Below are positions 54,361 to 64,000 of a stretch of 64,000 nucleotides of DNA, one piece after another. Positions within the stretch are counted from its first letter, which is position 1. Each line of letters opens with the position of its first letter. The notes under the pieces were generated by a model, which saw nothing but the letters and a program-made list of their open reading frames with translations, ran no database searches and had not been told where the DNA came from. The stretch is from Nannochloris sp. 'desiccata'. Taxonomy: Eukaryota; Chlorophyta; Trebouxiophyceae; Chlorellales; Chlorellaceae. The stretch covers positions 1,798,001 to 1,862,000 of the forward strand of contig JAGTXX020000009.1 of the NCBI GenBank assembly GCA_019044685.2, in the 5' to 3' direction. The translations under genes and the position numbers were made by a program.

Positions 54361-54798
54361 ATGGTTGTCGCAATTAGACTAGCCCGCTTCGGGCGCAAGG
54401 TATGCACATAATATATCCCATTAATTTAGATCAGATGAAGATATGTAATATGTGCAGACAGCTAAAAATTCCTCTAACGCTGCTCGTTTCTCATTACCAT
54501 GTGTTATCTTTCTCCCCTGCAGAACTTGCCATTCTATAGAATATTTGTAGCGGATTCTCGATCTCCACGTGATGGCAGACATCTCGAGCAAGTAGGCCAT
54601 TACGATCCCGTCCCAGCAAAAGACGGCAACAAACATCTTGGAATTAACATTGAGCGGATACGATACTGGTTGTCAGTCGGTGCACAGCCTTCACCCACTG
54701 TAGCTAGATTGTTAGGGCAGGCTGGGGTTATCCCCACGCCACCGCCTCGCACACATAAGGGCCGTTTCAAAAACCCAGACAAATATAAATCGAAATAA
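54361..54798 (+). CDS. Ribosomal protein bS16, probably organellar
   Basis: Exon 54361-54399 (13 codons, MVVAIRLARFGRK) joins exon 54523-54798 in phase 0 across a 123 bp intron, giving 104 aa. The join reconstructs the bS16 start VAIRLARFGRKNLPFYRIFV then ADSRSPRDGRHLEQVGHYDP, followed by NIERIRYWLSVGAQPSPTVA and the basic C-terminus. bS16 belongs to the small subunit of bacterial-type ribosomes. There is no separate presequence; nuclear bS16 in plants serves mitochondria (and sometimes plastids) using its own N-terminus, and the same is likely here. The first exon is a good example of the short 5' exons common in this window. Confidence 0.94.
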
Positions 54799-55007
54799 AA
54801 TAACTAGAATATAAACACACATTATTAATGTTGGTTATGCTGCCACCGCCTCTTATCAGTCATTTACTTCCCCCTTTATAAATTATTTCAGCTTACATGT
54901 ACGTACCTACCCCCTTTCTTTCAACACCTACGTGTTTTTACTAGCTCTTGCTCTGTTTTCTTACGTAAATGTAAAACAATCAACGAAAAAAAAATCACTC
55001 CAGAATA

Positions 55008-57140
55008 TCACTCATCAAATTCTATGCTACTATCCTCTTTCTTTTCAATTTCATCTTCTAAATCAGGTGAGAAGGCCAGCACCGCTTCCAACGACCTTTT
55101 TGCCTCTTCCACGTCACTCACACTCTCACCATCCCCACCCAACCCAGGTGGTGACAGTGCTTCTTCTTTAATCAATTTAATATTCAACTTCTCAGCAATA
55201 GCCAACAGCGCCTCTTCCTCTTCCCCAGCCATCACCATGGTCGTTATCAGGCCACGTACAGGAGACCCTATCCTCCCAGCCCTTCCTGCTCTATGCAGAT
55301 AGTCTGCTGCATCGGTTGGAGTAGAGAGATTGTAGACGTGGCTCACAGCAGGGAGATCAAGGCCTCTTGCTGCAGCAGGAGTTGCTAATAACAAGGTTGT
55401 TTGATTGTCTCTGAAACTATGTAAAGCCTTAATAGGCTCATTTCCTCCTGGTAACAGCACCGAGATTGCATGTTCACCCCATAGTACAGTACGTAATGGA
55501 TCTGACAATGCTCGTGCTTGTGTTTCATTCTCTGCAAAAAGCATGACCCGAGCAGGCGCAGCGTCTTGACTCCCGGATTTTAGATCTTCCCGTAGCTGTC
55601 GGCACATGGCTCCTACTTTAGCAGTCTCGCCTGCAACTGCGATATACCGGTGTCGTAACCCAGCAGGAACTTGCATACGTTTACCTACAGTCACCTGTAT
55701 TGGATCTTGTACCCACTTTAAAGCCACTGCTCTCTCTACGAGAGAGTCATCTAGAGTTGCACCGACCAACACAATTTCTGGCTTGTGATGTTTTATCTCC
55801 TTCTTCTTTTTACTATCATTAGTTTGATAATCAGCGCCAGCTCCTCCGCCTCCTCCTTCTTCTTCTTGTATCTCATCGTCGCTTTTAGTTAAAGAATAAA
55901 TTTCTGCTATGGCCTCTACGATGCTACTACCACCACCACTGCCACTACTTGATGCATTTTTATCTTTATTTGTACTCGTACTGAATTCTCCGAGCGCTGC
56001 TTTCATTATTAATTCCATTTGCTGTGGATATTCTGAATAACAGGCATCTACTTCATCAACCACAACGACTTCACAGTATTGCGCTACCTCTACACCACGT
56101 TCCTGTAGAGAATTACGAAGCAAAAAGGTCACTTATTAGAAAATGAAGAACACATAAAAGCGAGAAAGAGAATAAAAAAAGATGTTTTAAATGAATTCTG
56201 ATAGTTATAAAATTTTTGGGAGCCACCCCGGTGTGAACACGCCTATAGAAATATGAAAACTTACTAATGCTTCTGCAACCAAATCAGGAGTCCCTACCAC
56301 AACATGCGCTCCTGCTATATATCTATCCAATACAGCCATCTCCACTTCATCAGGCAACAGGAGCCCCTTCACTTTTAGACCCCGGGGTCCGTGGTACCGA
56401 AACATATTGGCCCGCTCACCAGGCACACCAGGATTTATAGAGCCCCCAAACAATTTGTACACCAACATCACAGCCTGGACACCTAGTTCTCTAGTAGGGA
56501 CGATAATTAACGCACCGGGACCTTGGAGATCGTCGACATAGAGGTCAGGAGGGTAACGAAGAAGGGAAAGTGCTGGTAAAAGAAAGGCGAGGGTTTTCCC
56601 ACTACCTGTTGCTGCTTCAATAACGCAGTCTTTACGATCCAGAATGACGTGGGAAGCGCGGCGTTGGACTTCCGTTGGTAAGCGGTAACCAAGATCTTCA
56701 GCACGGTCTGATATCCATTCTATAATGCCTAAACGGCGCCAGTCTCCAGAAGGTGCTGTGTCTGTGCTGGATTCTCCATCTGCGCTGATGGCAAGAGCTA
56801 ATACATCTCGAATTTTAGCTGCTAAATCGTAGTTTTCTGAAGCGATTGCATTGTTCAACGCAGTTTGGATTTGATTTAGATCTATGGAGTCTATTTGAGG
56901 TTTACGCTGTTCCGGAGAACTGGGGTCACTGTCGTTGTCGGAAGAAGAAGATGCCGTCGCTGCCACTAATAATGGAGTGTTTTTCTTTGCTAGAAAAATG
57001 ATTGAACATGGTGCGCGTCTAGCTGGTAGTTCAAACACGTTGTTTCTCTGGTGAAATCTTGGGCGTGGTGCACGAGTTGAAGAAAAGAGCAGCGTGGGGC
57101 TCAATGACAAATTTGCCATGTGTGCAAAAGAGCTCGACAT
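55008..57140 (-). CDS. RH58: RH58-like plastid DEAD-box RNA helicase with UVR motif
   Basis: Exons 57140-56265 and 56102-55008 (intron 162 bp, phase 0) give 656 aa. A chloroplast transit peptide (MSSSFAHMANLSLSPTLLFS onward) precedes a UVR-like motif (LNNAIASENYDLAAKIRDVL), then the helicase core: EAATGSGKTLAFLLPAL (Walker A), VPTRELGVQAVM, VVGTPDLV, motif II as DEVD in VVVVDEVDACY rather than DEAD, LVGATLDDS, ARGLDLPAVSHVYNLS and HRAGRAGRIG. An acidic insert sits between lobes 1 and 2. Plant RH58 is a chloroplast helicase with few known details. The intron falls between motif Ib and motif II, so neither exon alone could work. Confidence 0.88.
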
Positions 57141-57405
57141 ACAGAGTTTTGGAGTGATCTAGTGTTCTAATACAATTTCTGTTTGCAGTATAAATGCATT
57201 TATATTACAGAATTTTATGGAGACAGTTCCGAAATGCCGAAAGTTTGTAGTTTTATTTTGTTTTTCGACACTGGACTAAAATATAAAATGTTCGGCTAAT
57301 TGTCTTTGCTTCATTTTTTTACATTACGTCGAGTTTTGGCTTTCTGAATTCCTTACACCATGCTTATACTCTGTCTATATTGCTGCCAACCTTGAACTGA
57401 TCTGA
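57141..57405. promoter_or_regulatory. Divergent promoter region, RH58 / VPS41
   Basis: A 265 bp gap between divergent start codons; A+T-rich, no motif recognised. Confidence 0.35.
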
Positions 57406-60400
57406 ATGTTTGATCAGCAACCAGAAATCGAAGCCAGCACCGCTGCTGCTGTTCCACAAAGATCAGATAGCGCGGCTGCACACCAAGACATCAACGAGCA
57501 CGAGCCAAGGTTGACTTATGATCTCTTTGGTGGTGACGTTGCTGCCATCCTCAGTCGAGATTCTGCGACGTGCCTTTGTGTCTCTAGTAAGCTATTGGCT
57601 CTAGGGACTCAGTCAGGTGCCGTCTACCTACTAGATTATGAAGGGAATAAGGTAGGCAGTCTATCTTGGATAATTATCCAATATTAGTTGCATCAAATGC
57701 TAGAATCCCTTTATTTTTTAGATTCAAAAAAGAATAATTTTTCACCGTCCCCGAATACCAAAAAAAATTTTTTTTTGTACCCTGTTCCAGGTCAAGAACT
57801 ATCAAGAGCACAGTGCAGCAGTTACTGACCTCAGCTTTGACGCTGATGCAGAAACCCTCGCGAGCTCTTCTTTAGATGGCTACGTCACCACATACAACGT
57901 GTACACCAACGAAGTCCAAAGACTAAAATGCCAACAGGACAGCAATACCTATGTCACTACCGTAACCCTAGACCCCCGTCACTCTCACCGTAAAACGAAA
58001 GAATTTGTCTACGGAACCGACACTGGAATGCTGCTTCTCAGTTCCAAAGGATGGTTAGGTAACACAGAGACGATATTGTTTCAAGGCAGAGGCCGGGTGC
58101 ACACGGCAAGGATGGCTGGAACATTGCTTGCGTGGGCTACTGAGAGTGGGCTTCGGGTGTATAACACTGCTGATCACTCTAGAATAGGGAAAATAGATCG
58201 ACCAGTATCACTCCCTAAGAGCGGAGCTACCTCACGTACAAGTAGTACAAATTATAGAGATAGTGCAAATAGTACAAATTGTAGTCTGACTTGGGTGGGG
58301 GATAGAGAGTTGCTTGTAGGGTGGGGCAATCACGTGATGGTATTAGCAATTGTAGCATCAAATACTAGCAGTATTAGTAATGGTACTGGTAATGCTGTAC
58401 CGCAATCTCCAACTACTAGTAGTACTTCAAATAGCGATACAATACCCATGACGCCCAGACATCAGATGCCTCGTCCTGTTGCTCCTAGTACAGCTGGTAC
58501 CCCTCCTTCTTCTTCTCGCCAGTTTGCGCTACAGGTAGTCTCTAACTTTGAAATTGGACAAGAGACTGACATTTCAAGTGTAGTTGGTGTGGCTCCATTT
58601 GGTCGGCATCTTGCTCTCCTACTAAACAGCAATAGCAATAGCAATAGCGCTACAGCATTCAAAGTGTTTGATCGATCAGGGAATGAACTCTTCACTGAAC
58701 CAATCGGCACTACCAACACCCTAGACGAAGGGTCTACAACTAGTGCGGCTGCTCCTCTACTAGGGTTTACTTCTTTTTATTCCCTTCACGACGTTTTAAA
58801 AGAAACAACAACAGCCACAACTCCTCCTACCAACGCCCCTGTTTTTCTTCGACCCTCAACAACAACAGCAAAAGCTTCTATTGCTTTTTCTACAGTCTAT
58901 AAATGGTGGTCTGATGGTGCAGAACCAGTGTATTTTATTATTTCTCCGAAATTCATCACCCTCGGCCGCCCCCGTAGGGGCACTGATCGTATATCTTGGT
59001 TGGTTCAACGGAATCGGTACTGCGAAGCAGTGCGAATAGCTGATTCAGATCCTAGTGTGGAACCAGATGCACGAGTACAGCTGGGGGAACAGTATTTGCA
59101 CTATTTGATTGGAACTGAGGAAACACAACGAGCAATGAGTACTGCTATGCCAGGAACGAGCATAGATGGAGCAGCAAGTGGAGACGATGGCCGTAATAGC
59201 CAACAAAACGATGATGAACATGGTGCTATTGCTACAAATAATGCTCATTCGACTAGAAATTATGCTACTCGAATAAAAAATCAAGCATTTTCTATAAAAA
59301 ATTACAAAAAAGCAGCTGATTTATGTCCTTGGTTACTAGGCAAGGACTCTGCTGCCTGGGAGAGATGGGTGTATATATTTGGTCAAGCAGCTCAATTACC
59401 GTTATTAGCACCAAAGGTACCTACATCAGATCCAGTACTATCACGTGATGCGTATGATATGGTATTGACAGCTTGTCTAAGGGGCTCTTCAACTACCTTG
59501 GTACCGAGCACCACCTCAGATGGCAGTGACGAGATTGTGCCTGCTGCGCATGATGTGTTTCGAGATTTGGTAGAAAGATGGCCACATGGTATCTATGATG
59601 CACGTGCACTTATAAATCAATTACAACCTAGACTAGAGCAGCAGCAGAGACCCACTTCAGCGACAAGTAAAAAATCTTCACCATCAGCGTCAGCTGCATT
59701 AAAACGAGCAGCAGCCTCTCTTTATGCTCAACTCGGCCAACACAACGCTGCTCTACGTTTATTGCTCGAACTCCGATCTCCATCTATTTTTGATTATATA
59801 AAAAATAACGCTCTCCAAGCTCTGGCAGCTAATTTTGCAGCCGACTTGATCGAACTAGAAGAGGTCAAGGCTACGCAGTTGTTTGTGCAGGCCGTAGAGG
59901 AAGCACCTCCTGCTGTTGTTGTAGCCTCTTTGCAAAGCAAAATATCTGAGATAGACAGCAAAAACAAAGAAGAGTCATCGGTGTGGTCGTTACGGCTCTA
60001 TCATTATGTAGATTGGCTTTGGCAAAAGGAAATTTCACCCACCGGGAGCGGTATTTCAACCACCACCACCACCACCCCTAATGGTTCTTTTCCCTCTTCT
60101 TTATCAGAATTGCACATTGAACTCTGTGCTACCCACGACCCTTCCCGCCTTATGTACATCTTAACCACCAGCTCTTCGTATCCACTCGACGCAGCACTAC
60201 AAATCTGCCAGTCACATAGCAATTTAATACGGGAATGTGTCTACCTCCTGGGTCGAATGGGTTCCTCCGATGCTGCGCTACGTCTTATCATTACCCAGTT
60301 ACGGGATGTACAGGGTGCAGTGACATTCGTACAAGACTTTGCCGTACACGATGACTCATCATTATGGGAGTTATTGATCAGTTTGACTCTAGGGGATGCT

Positions 60401-60982
60401 GCTCTGACTGGAGCGCTTCTCGATCATGCGCCCACTGGCGGGGGTGGTGGTGGTGGTGGGTGTGTCGATCCATTACGATTGGTGGAATCAATACCAGAGG
60501 ATATTAAAATAGAGAGGTTACGGGATCGATTAATACGTGTTATGACTGATTTTAAAGCGACAGTGAGTTTACAGAGCGGGTGTAATGCGGTCTTGAGAGC
60601 TGATTGTTTGAAGTTGGCGGACCAGTTGTATGGTGAGTTGAGAAGAGCATTGAAGACGGTATTCGTATTGAAGCCAGGTGGGAGGTGGTCAACTGAAAGT
60701 AATGGTGATTTAGGCGCTGTGAGTGGTTTAAGTGAAGGGGAAGTTTCAGGGAGCCGTGGCGGAGGTGAAGGTGAAGGCGCTTTCCCCTTTGAGATCCTTC
60801 AGCTCCAGCAACAACAGCAAATCGTTTGGGTTGGTAATACGAAGAAGCCTGCATCTTCAGGTGCATCAAGAAAAAGTATATTAACACCGCCTCCAAGTGT
60901 GCATACGAGTCCGAGTAAATTTCCACCTTCAAACAGAAATAAAAGCAACACAAAGCCACAAGGCACAGGATTCGTTCTTTAA
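57406..60982 (+). CDS. VPS41: VPS41, HOPS tethering complex subunit
   Basis: Exon 57406-57651 (82 codons) joins exon 57791-60982 in phase 0 across a 139 bp intron, giving 1,145 aa. The N-terminal half is a beta-propeller: PRLTYDLFGGDVAAILSRDS, LLALGTQSGAVYLLDYEGNK, SFDADAETLASSSLDGYVTT, VYGTDTGMLLLSSKGWLGN. The C-terminal half is helical, with the CHCR-type repeat region: ALINQLQPRLE, ALRLLLELRSPSIFDYIKN, HDPSRLMYIL and ECVYLLGRMGSSDAALRLII. VPS41 tethers late endosomes and AP-3 vesicles to the vacuole. Ser/Thr/Asn-rich inserts explain the extra length over the usual 850-1,000 aa. I see no C-terminal RING finger. TGTAA at 60993-60997. Confidence 0.9.
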
Positions 60983-61431
60983 ACTACTTTTTTGTAACTT
61001 GTTGTCTCTAAATTTAATGGATTTTACACTTCGAGATTGGTATACTTGTTGTCTTATCATATATTACGATATGCGTTTATTTTGTAAGAAGGGAATTATA
61101 TGATGGGAGAGAAAAGAGTGAAGAAGATGAAGTGAATTGAAGAGTAGTAAGAACTTTAAACAGATAGAGTGGGAATAGCGCCAGCTCTCAAGAGAGGGAT
61201 TAGCATCAGCCACAGGAGTTGAAATTTACTACGGGTTCAACATCCATCAAGAGGGTGTACACCTCTATCTCAATGTCTTTCTGTCAAACACGAGTCATAA
61301 GGGTCAATGTAGGTGGTTAGGTAGGGTAAACAAGGTAGGGAAGCAGAAAAGAAGGGCAAAAATCAACACGACACCTAAAAATAAAATTATCAAGTGAACT
61401 TTCTTTAGGGTTTTGTTCTATCTTTTCATAG
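60983..61431. other. Convergent 3' intergenic region
   Basis: A 449 bp gap between convergent genes, with TGTAA at 60993 and again near 61082. No supported gene. Confidence 0.35.
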
Positions 61432-63706
61432 CTATTTGTGTTCCATAGCACAAATCCCCATAGCTTGACACACAAATCCAAAGAACATTTCAGCCTGCTC
61501 TTCACTAAACCATCCTTCTTCCAGCAACAAATCAGGCTGAGCGCCGCACACTTTTCTGAGAGCAGCTTCAGCCGTTCCAAGAGAAATTGGCTGGTAATGA
61601 ATATCCAGTTCAGGCATAGTAGGGTCGCTCGGATCAGGATCATTACCGAGAATGAAACAATAGCCAGTTAAATGGTGCGTGAATTGGAATTTTCCACCTT
61701 TAAGTGGTTTTGCATCCATGTGCGCTGCCATCATGAGACCTTGGCCTCTGGAGAGCAGCACTCCAGTAGAAGGGGCATTGGCACTTCCTGGCTGCTGCTG
61801 TTGCTGCTGCTGTTGCTGCTGCGGTAAAGGTCCCGATCCCTCAGCTTCCGCTGCTTCTTCGGGGACAGCAGAGAGAGAATTCGAATAGAATTGGATTTGA
61901 CGAGACACATCAGCTGCAGTTTGACCAGGGCGAGCGTGCAAAGGACCAGCCACAGGAGGGAGCCCAGAAACTCTTCTGCCACGAATAGTATCACGTGCAT
62001 TTGCTTGTACAGACTCTTCAGTCATATGCTGCTGTACCTGTACCTGTACCTGCTGCTGGTGCTGCTGTTGATGTTGTTGTCCAACACCTCCTCCGCCGAC
62101 TGCAACTACTCCATTAGATGCCAAATTCATATCACTGCTGGAAAGGTAGGGGACAGTGCGTTGATTTCTTAAAGAGTAAGGAGCATCGACGCCAAAGCCA
62201 CCAGGCTGCTGCTGTTGTTGATGATTGTATTGTTGCTGATTTTGCATCATGTTTTCGTGCTGCATACCGGGGTAATATCCTCTGTATAATGAGCTCCCAG
62301 CAGCACCTTCAGGGCACATTGCGTGTGCCTGCATTATCACAACAGGGTCATCGGTACCAACACACTTGTTAACCATGGCAGGTTTTTTACGAGCATAGCG
62401 TTCCAAATGGACATTACGTTTCTGCAGTTCTACAATAGCTTTTTCTTGTTCGGCTTTGGCTACCTCCATATCGAGTAAAGCTTGCCTAGCAGTGGCCAAT
62501 TCTGCACGAAGCGTTCTGTTTTGAACACCAACTTCTTCTACTCTAGATTCTGCAAGTAAAGAGGCCATTTTTTCTGCTTCTTCACGCCAGTGTGCTGCAA
62601 GATCTGATGCCTTTTCACCGTGCTCCAATACGCGCTCTGTATGCTGGGCAAACAACTCTTCTACTTGGTCACGAATGCTGGCAGTTTTTAGAGCGGTGTT
62701 TTCTTCTTGAAGTTCATTGAATAAGGTCTGGAGCTCAACAAAGTTGCGGCGAGACTCTTCTAACATCTTCTCAGCGTGACTGGTTACGGGTAAAGGCGAG
62801 AAGGTAAATGCTTGTGGGGGTGGCATCATAGGGAAGGTTGAATTTCTTGGTTGTTGCCTCGGTGGTGGCAGCATTGCTGCGGGTGGAGGGGCAACAGCAG
62901 CAGCTGAAGGAGCAGGGGCACGAGCAGCAGGCATGTAGGGCTGTGACAGCTGTTTAGAGCGTTTTGCAGATTGCTCTGGAGAGAAGGTATTGTTTTCAAA
63001 TCCAGCTCCTGGGGCCAGGGTGCCAGAAACAATTTGCTTGACTGGTGTGAAATCAGCCGCTGGAGTCTTGCGCTTGGCGGAGATAGGGCGACCGGTTGTG
63101 GCCTTTGTAGCTGCTGTAGAGGGTTTACCCGGATTTTGAACTACTCCAGGGAGCCCTGGAACCTCCTTGGCTGCCGCAGGAGGCTTTGGCACAGCTGCTG
63201 GTTTGGATGTCTCGGGCTTGCGAAGTCCAGACACCTGGGGTGCTTTAGATTTGCGGTCCTCTGCGCATCAAATGTAATGATAAATATATTAGCTTTACTT
63301 TAATGATATGATTGCCGCAATTTAACTTCCTGACGCTTCTGCGATCAAACTCACCAATTGGGACAACCGTCAGGCCTGCGTTTCTGCCACGAGCTGGTTG
63401 GGCATCAGCCTTCTCACCAATTGTAGAAGGCTTCTTCTGCTTCGATTTCTTCTCGCCGGCAACCACAACCTTTTCCTTTTCCGACCCTTTGGAGGATTTT
63501 GAAGGTTTAGGCTTTGGAGCTGCTTTTTTATCTACAGCACCATTCTCCTTCTCGGCAGATCCAGGACTGCTTACTACTTTTTTAGATGCCTTTTTTGGCG
63601 GCGTCTGGGACTTGGTACTCTGAATTCCTTTGAGCCAAGCTGGCACCATCGATTCTTTGTTATTATAATCGACGGGCGCACGCTGGCGCGACACTCGGCC
63701 CGACAT
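61432..63706 (-). CDS. Coiled-coil protein, possibly monopolin/Csm1-like kinetochore factor
   Basis: Exons 63706-63355 and 63260-61432 (intron 94 bp, codon split 1+2) give 726 aa. The N-terminal 320 residues are basic and Pro/Ser/Lys-rich (MSGRVSRQRAPVDYNNKESM then KKASKKVVSSPGSAEKENGA), a likely nuclear, chromatin-associated tail. A coiled coil spans about 270-410 (RRNFVELQTLFNELQEENTA, ELFAQHTERVLEHGEKASDL). A His/Gln-rich linker with a poly-Gln run follows. The final 100 residues are globular: GGKFQFTHHLTGYCFILGND, MPELDIHYQPISLGTAEAAL, EEQAEMFFGFVCQAMG. Coiled coil plus a C-terminal domain of this kind resembles Csm1/Pcs1 and related kinetochore folds, but that is a guess from shape. Confidence 0.7.
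61791..61822 (-). repeat. CAG/CAA tract encoding poly-Gln run
   Basis: Imperfect CTG/TTG triplets on the plus strand read as CAG/CAA on the coding strand, giving about eleven Gln residues in the linker of the coiled-coil protein. Confidence 0.85.
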
Positions 63707-63949
63707 CTTGTCAAAGGCCGTGTGTAAAAAGTGATAAAGTAGAGAATAAATATGGTAAAGATGATTTGATGGCAATTGTTTTAATTTTACCACGCTCGAA
63801 ATTTAAAATCAGCTTTCCTAATAAGAACTAATCAGCTTTCCACCTAACCCTAAGAAGAAGAACCCTCATCTTCTCGTTTTAGTTGCAGCAATTTTTCATT
63901 CTAAAACTAGCAGGTGATGTTACATAAAATTGACACTAAATTGAACGTG

Positions 63950-64000
63950 CTATTGCTGCCCTGGTGCCTGGGCAGCTGCAAGAATGCGCTGGGCAGGGGA
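63950..64000 (-). CDS. C-terminal fragment of a gene cut by the window edge
   Basis: A minus-strand frame enters at base 64000 and ends at TAG 63950-63952, reading SPAQRILAAAQAPGQQ. Too short to identify. It would fit the minus-strand gene preceding the coiled-coil protein, but a chance frame is possible. Confidence 0.35.
   Translation of the reverse strand, partial: SPAQRILAAAQAPGQQ

Noticed and set aside
57745..57777. A8/T10 stretch as a terminator hairpin
   Set aside because: It lies in the VPS41 intron between confirmed donor and acceptor; a poly-A/poly-T tract is no evidence for termination here.
1..64000. CRISPR arrays, insertion sequences, bacterial operons
   Set aside because: No spaced direct repeats, transposase frames or Shine-Dalgarno-led gene clusters; spliceosomal introns throughout show nuclear eukaryotic DNA.

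Overview
This window looks like nuclear DNA from a green (primary-plastid) microalga, most likely a chlorophyte. About half the recognisable genes encode plastid proteins. Their N-termini are simple transit peptides, or transit peptide plus twin-arginine lumen signal, with no ER signal in front, which argues against a complex secondary plastid. Green-lineage markers include an LHCSR-like antenna protein, an ABA4-type DUF4281 protein, CPP1, LPA3 (DUF1995), a protease-dead FtsHi, an RH58-like helicase, a CLC-e-like channel and a histidine-kinase rhodopsin. Several plus-strand genes carry TGTAA, the chlorophyte polyadenylation signal, shortly after the stop codon. No bacterial, organellar-genome, rRNA or CRISPR feature was seen.

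The window is gene-dense: about 34 protein genes with 90-700 bp spacers and roughly 31 spliceosomal introns of about 80-200 bp. Most genes have one intron, close to the 5' end and often after only 9-45 codons. Genes mostly alternate strand, so divergent pairs share a short promoter region and convergent pairs share a short 3' region.

Layout. 1-13 kb: a left-truncated Ala-rich coiled-coil protein, CPP1, squalene synthase, an NSUN6-like tRNA methyltransferase, a quinone-oxidoreductase-like MDR enzyme and a small plastid CxxC protein. 13-21 kb: the histidine-kinase rhodopsin, a rhamnose-pathway epimerase/reductase, a CCHC-knuckle protein and the LHCSR-like protein. 21-33 kb: aldose 1-epimerase, a secreted protein, an organelle-type YqaJ nuclease, FtsHi, a lumenal FKBP, a one-TM microprotein, DPH4 and NUF2. 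33-44 kb: a DDX31/Dbp7-like helicase, a CX9C protein, a thylakoid-type protein, ABA4, a decayed sugar-transporter pseudogene, LPA3 and a Gln-rich protein. 44-54 kb: a glutaredoxin-DUF4395-TehA/SLAC1-hemerythrin-like fusion, GAR transformylase, a 2 kb region holding a nuclease-like remnant, CLC (with a frameshift) and a lumenal cyclophilin. 54-64 kb: ribosomal protein bS16, the RH58-like helicase, VPS41, a coiled-coil protein and the tail of another gene.

The two most interesting loci are the rhodopsin kinase at 13.0-16.2 kb, whose proton-acceptor/counterion position is Met, and the four-part redox/anion-channel fusion at 44.2-47.3 kb. Two homopolymer frameshifts (a T9 run in CLC, an A6 run in ABA4) may be assembly errors or true lesions. 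Functional pathways were assigned by reading motifs; no search was run.
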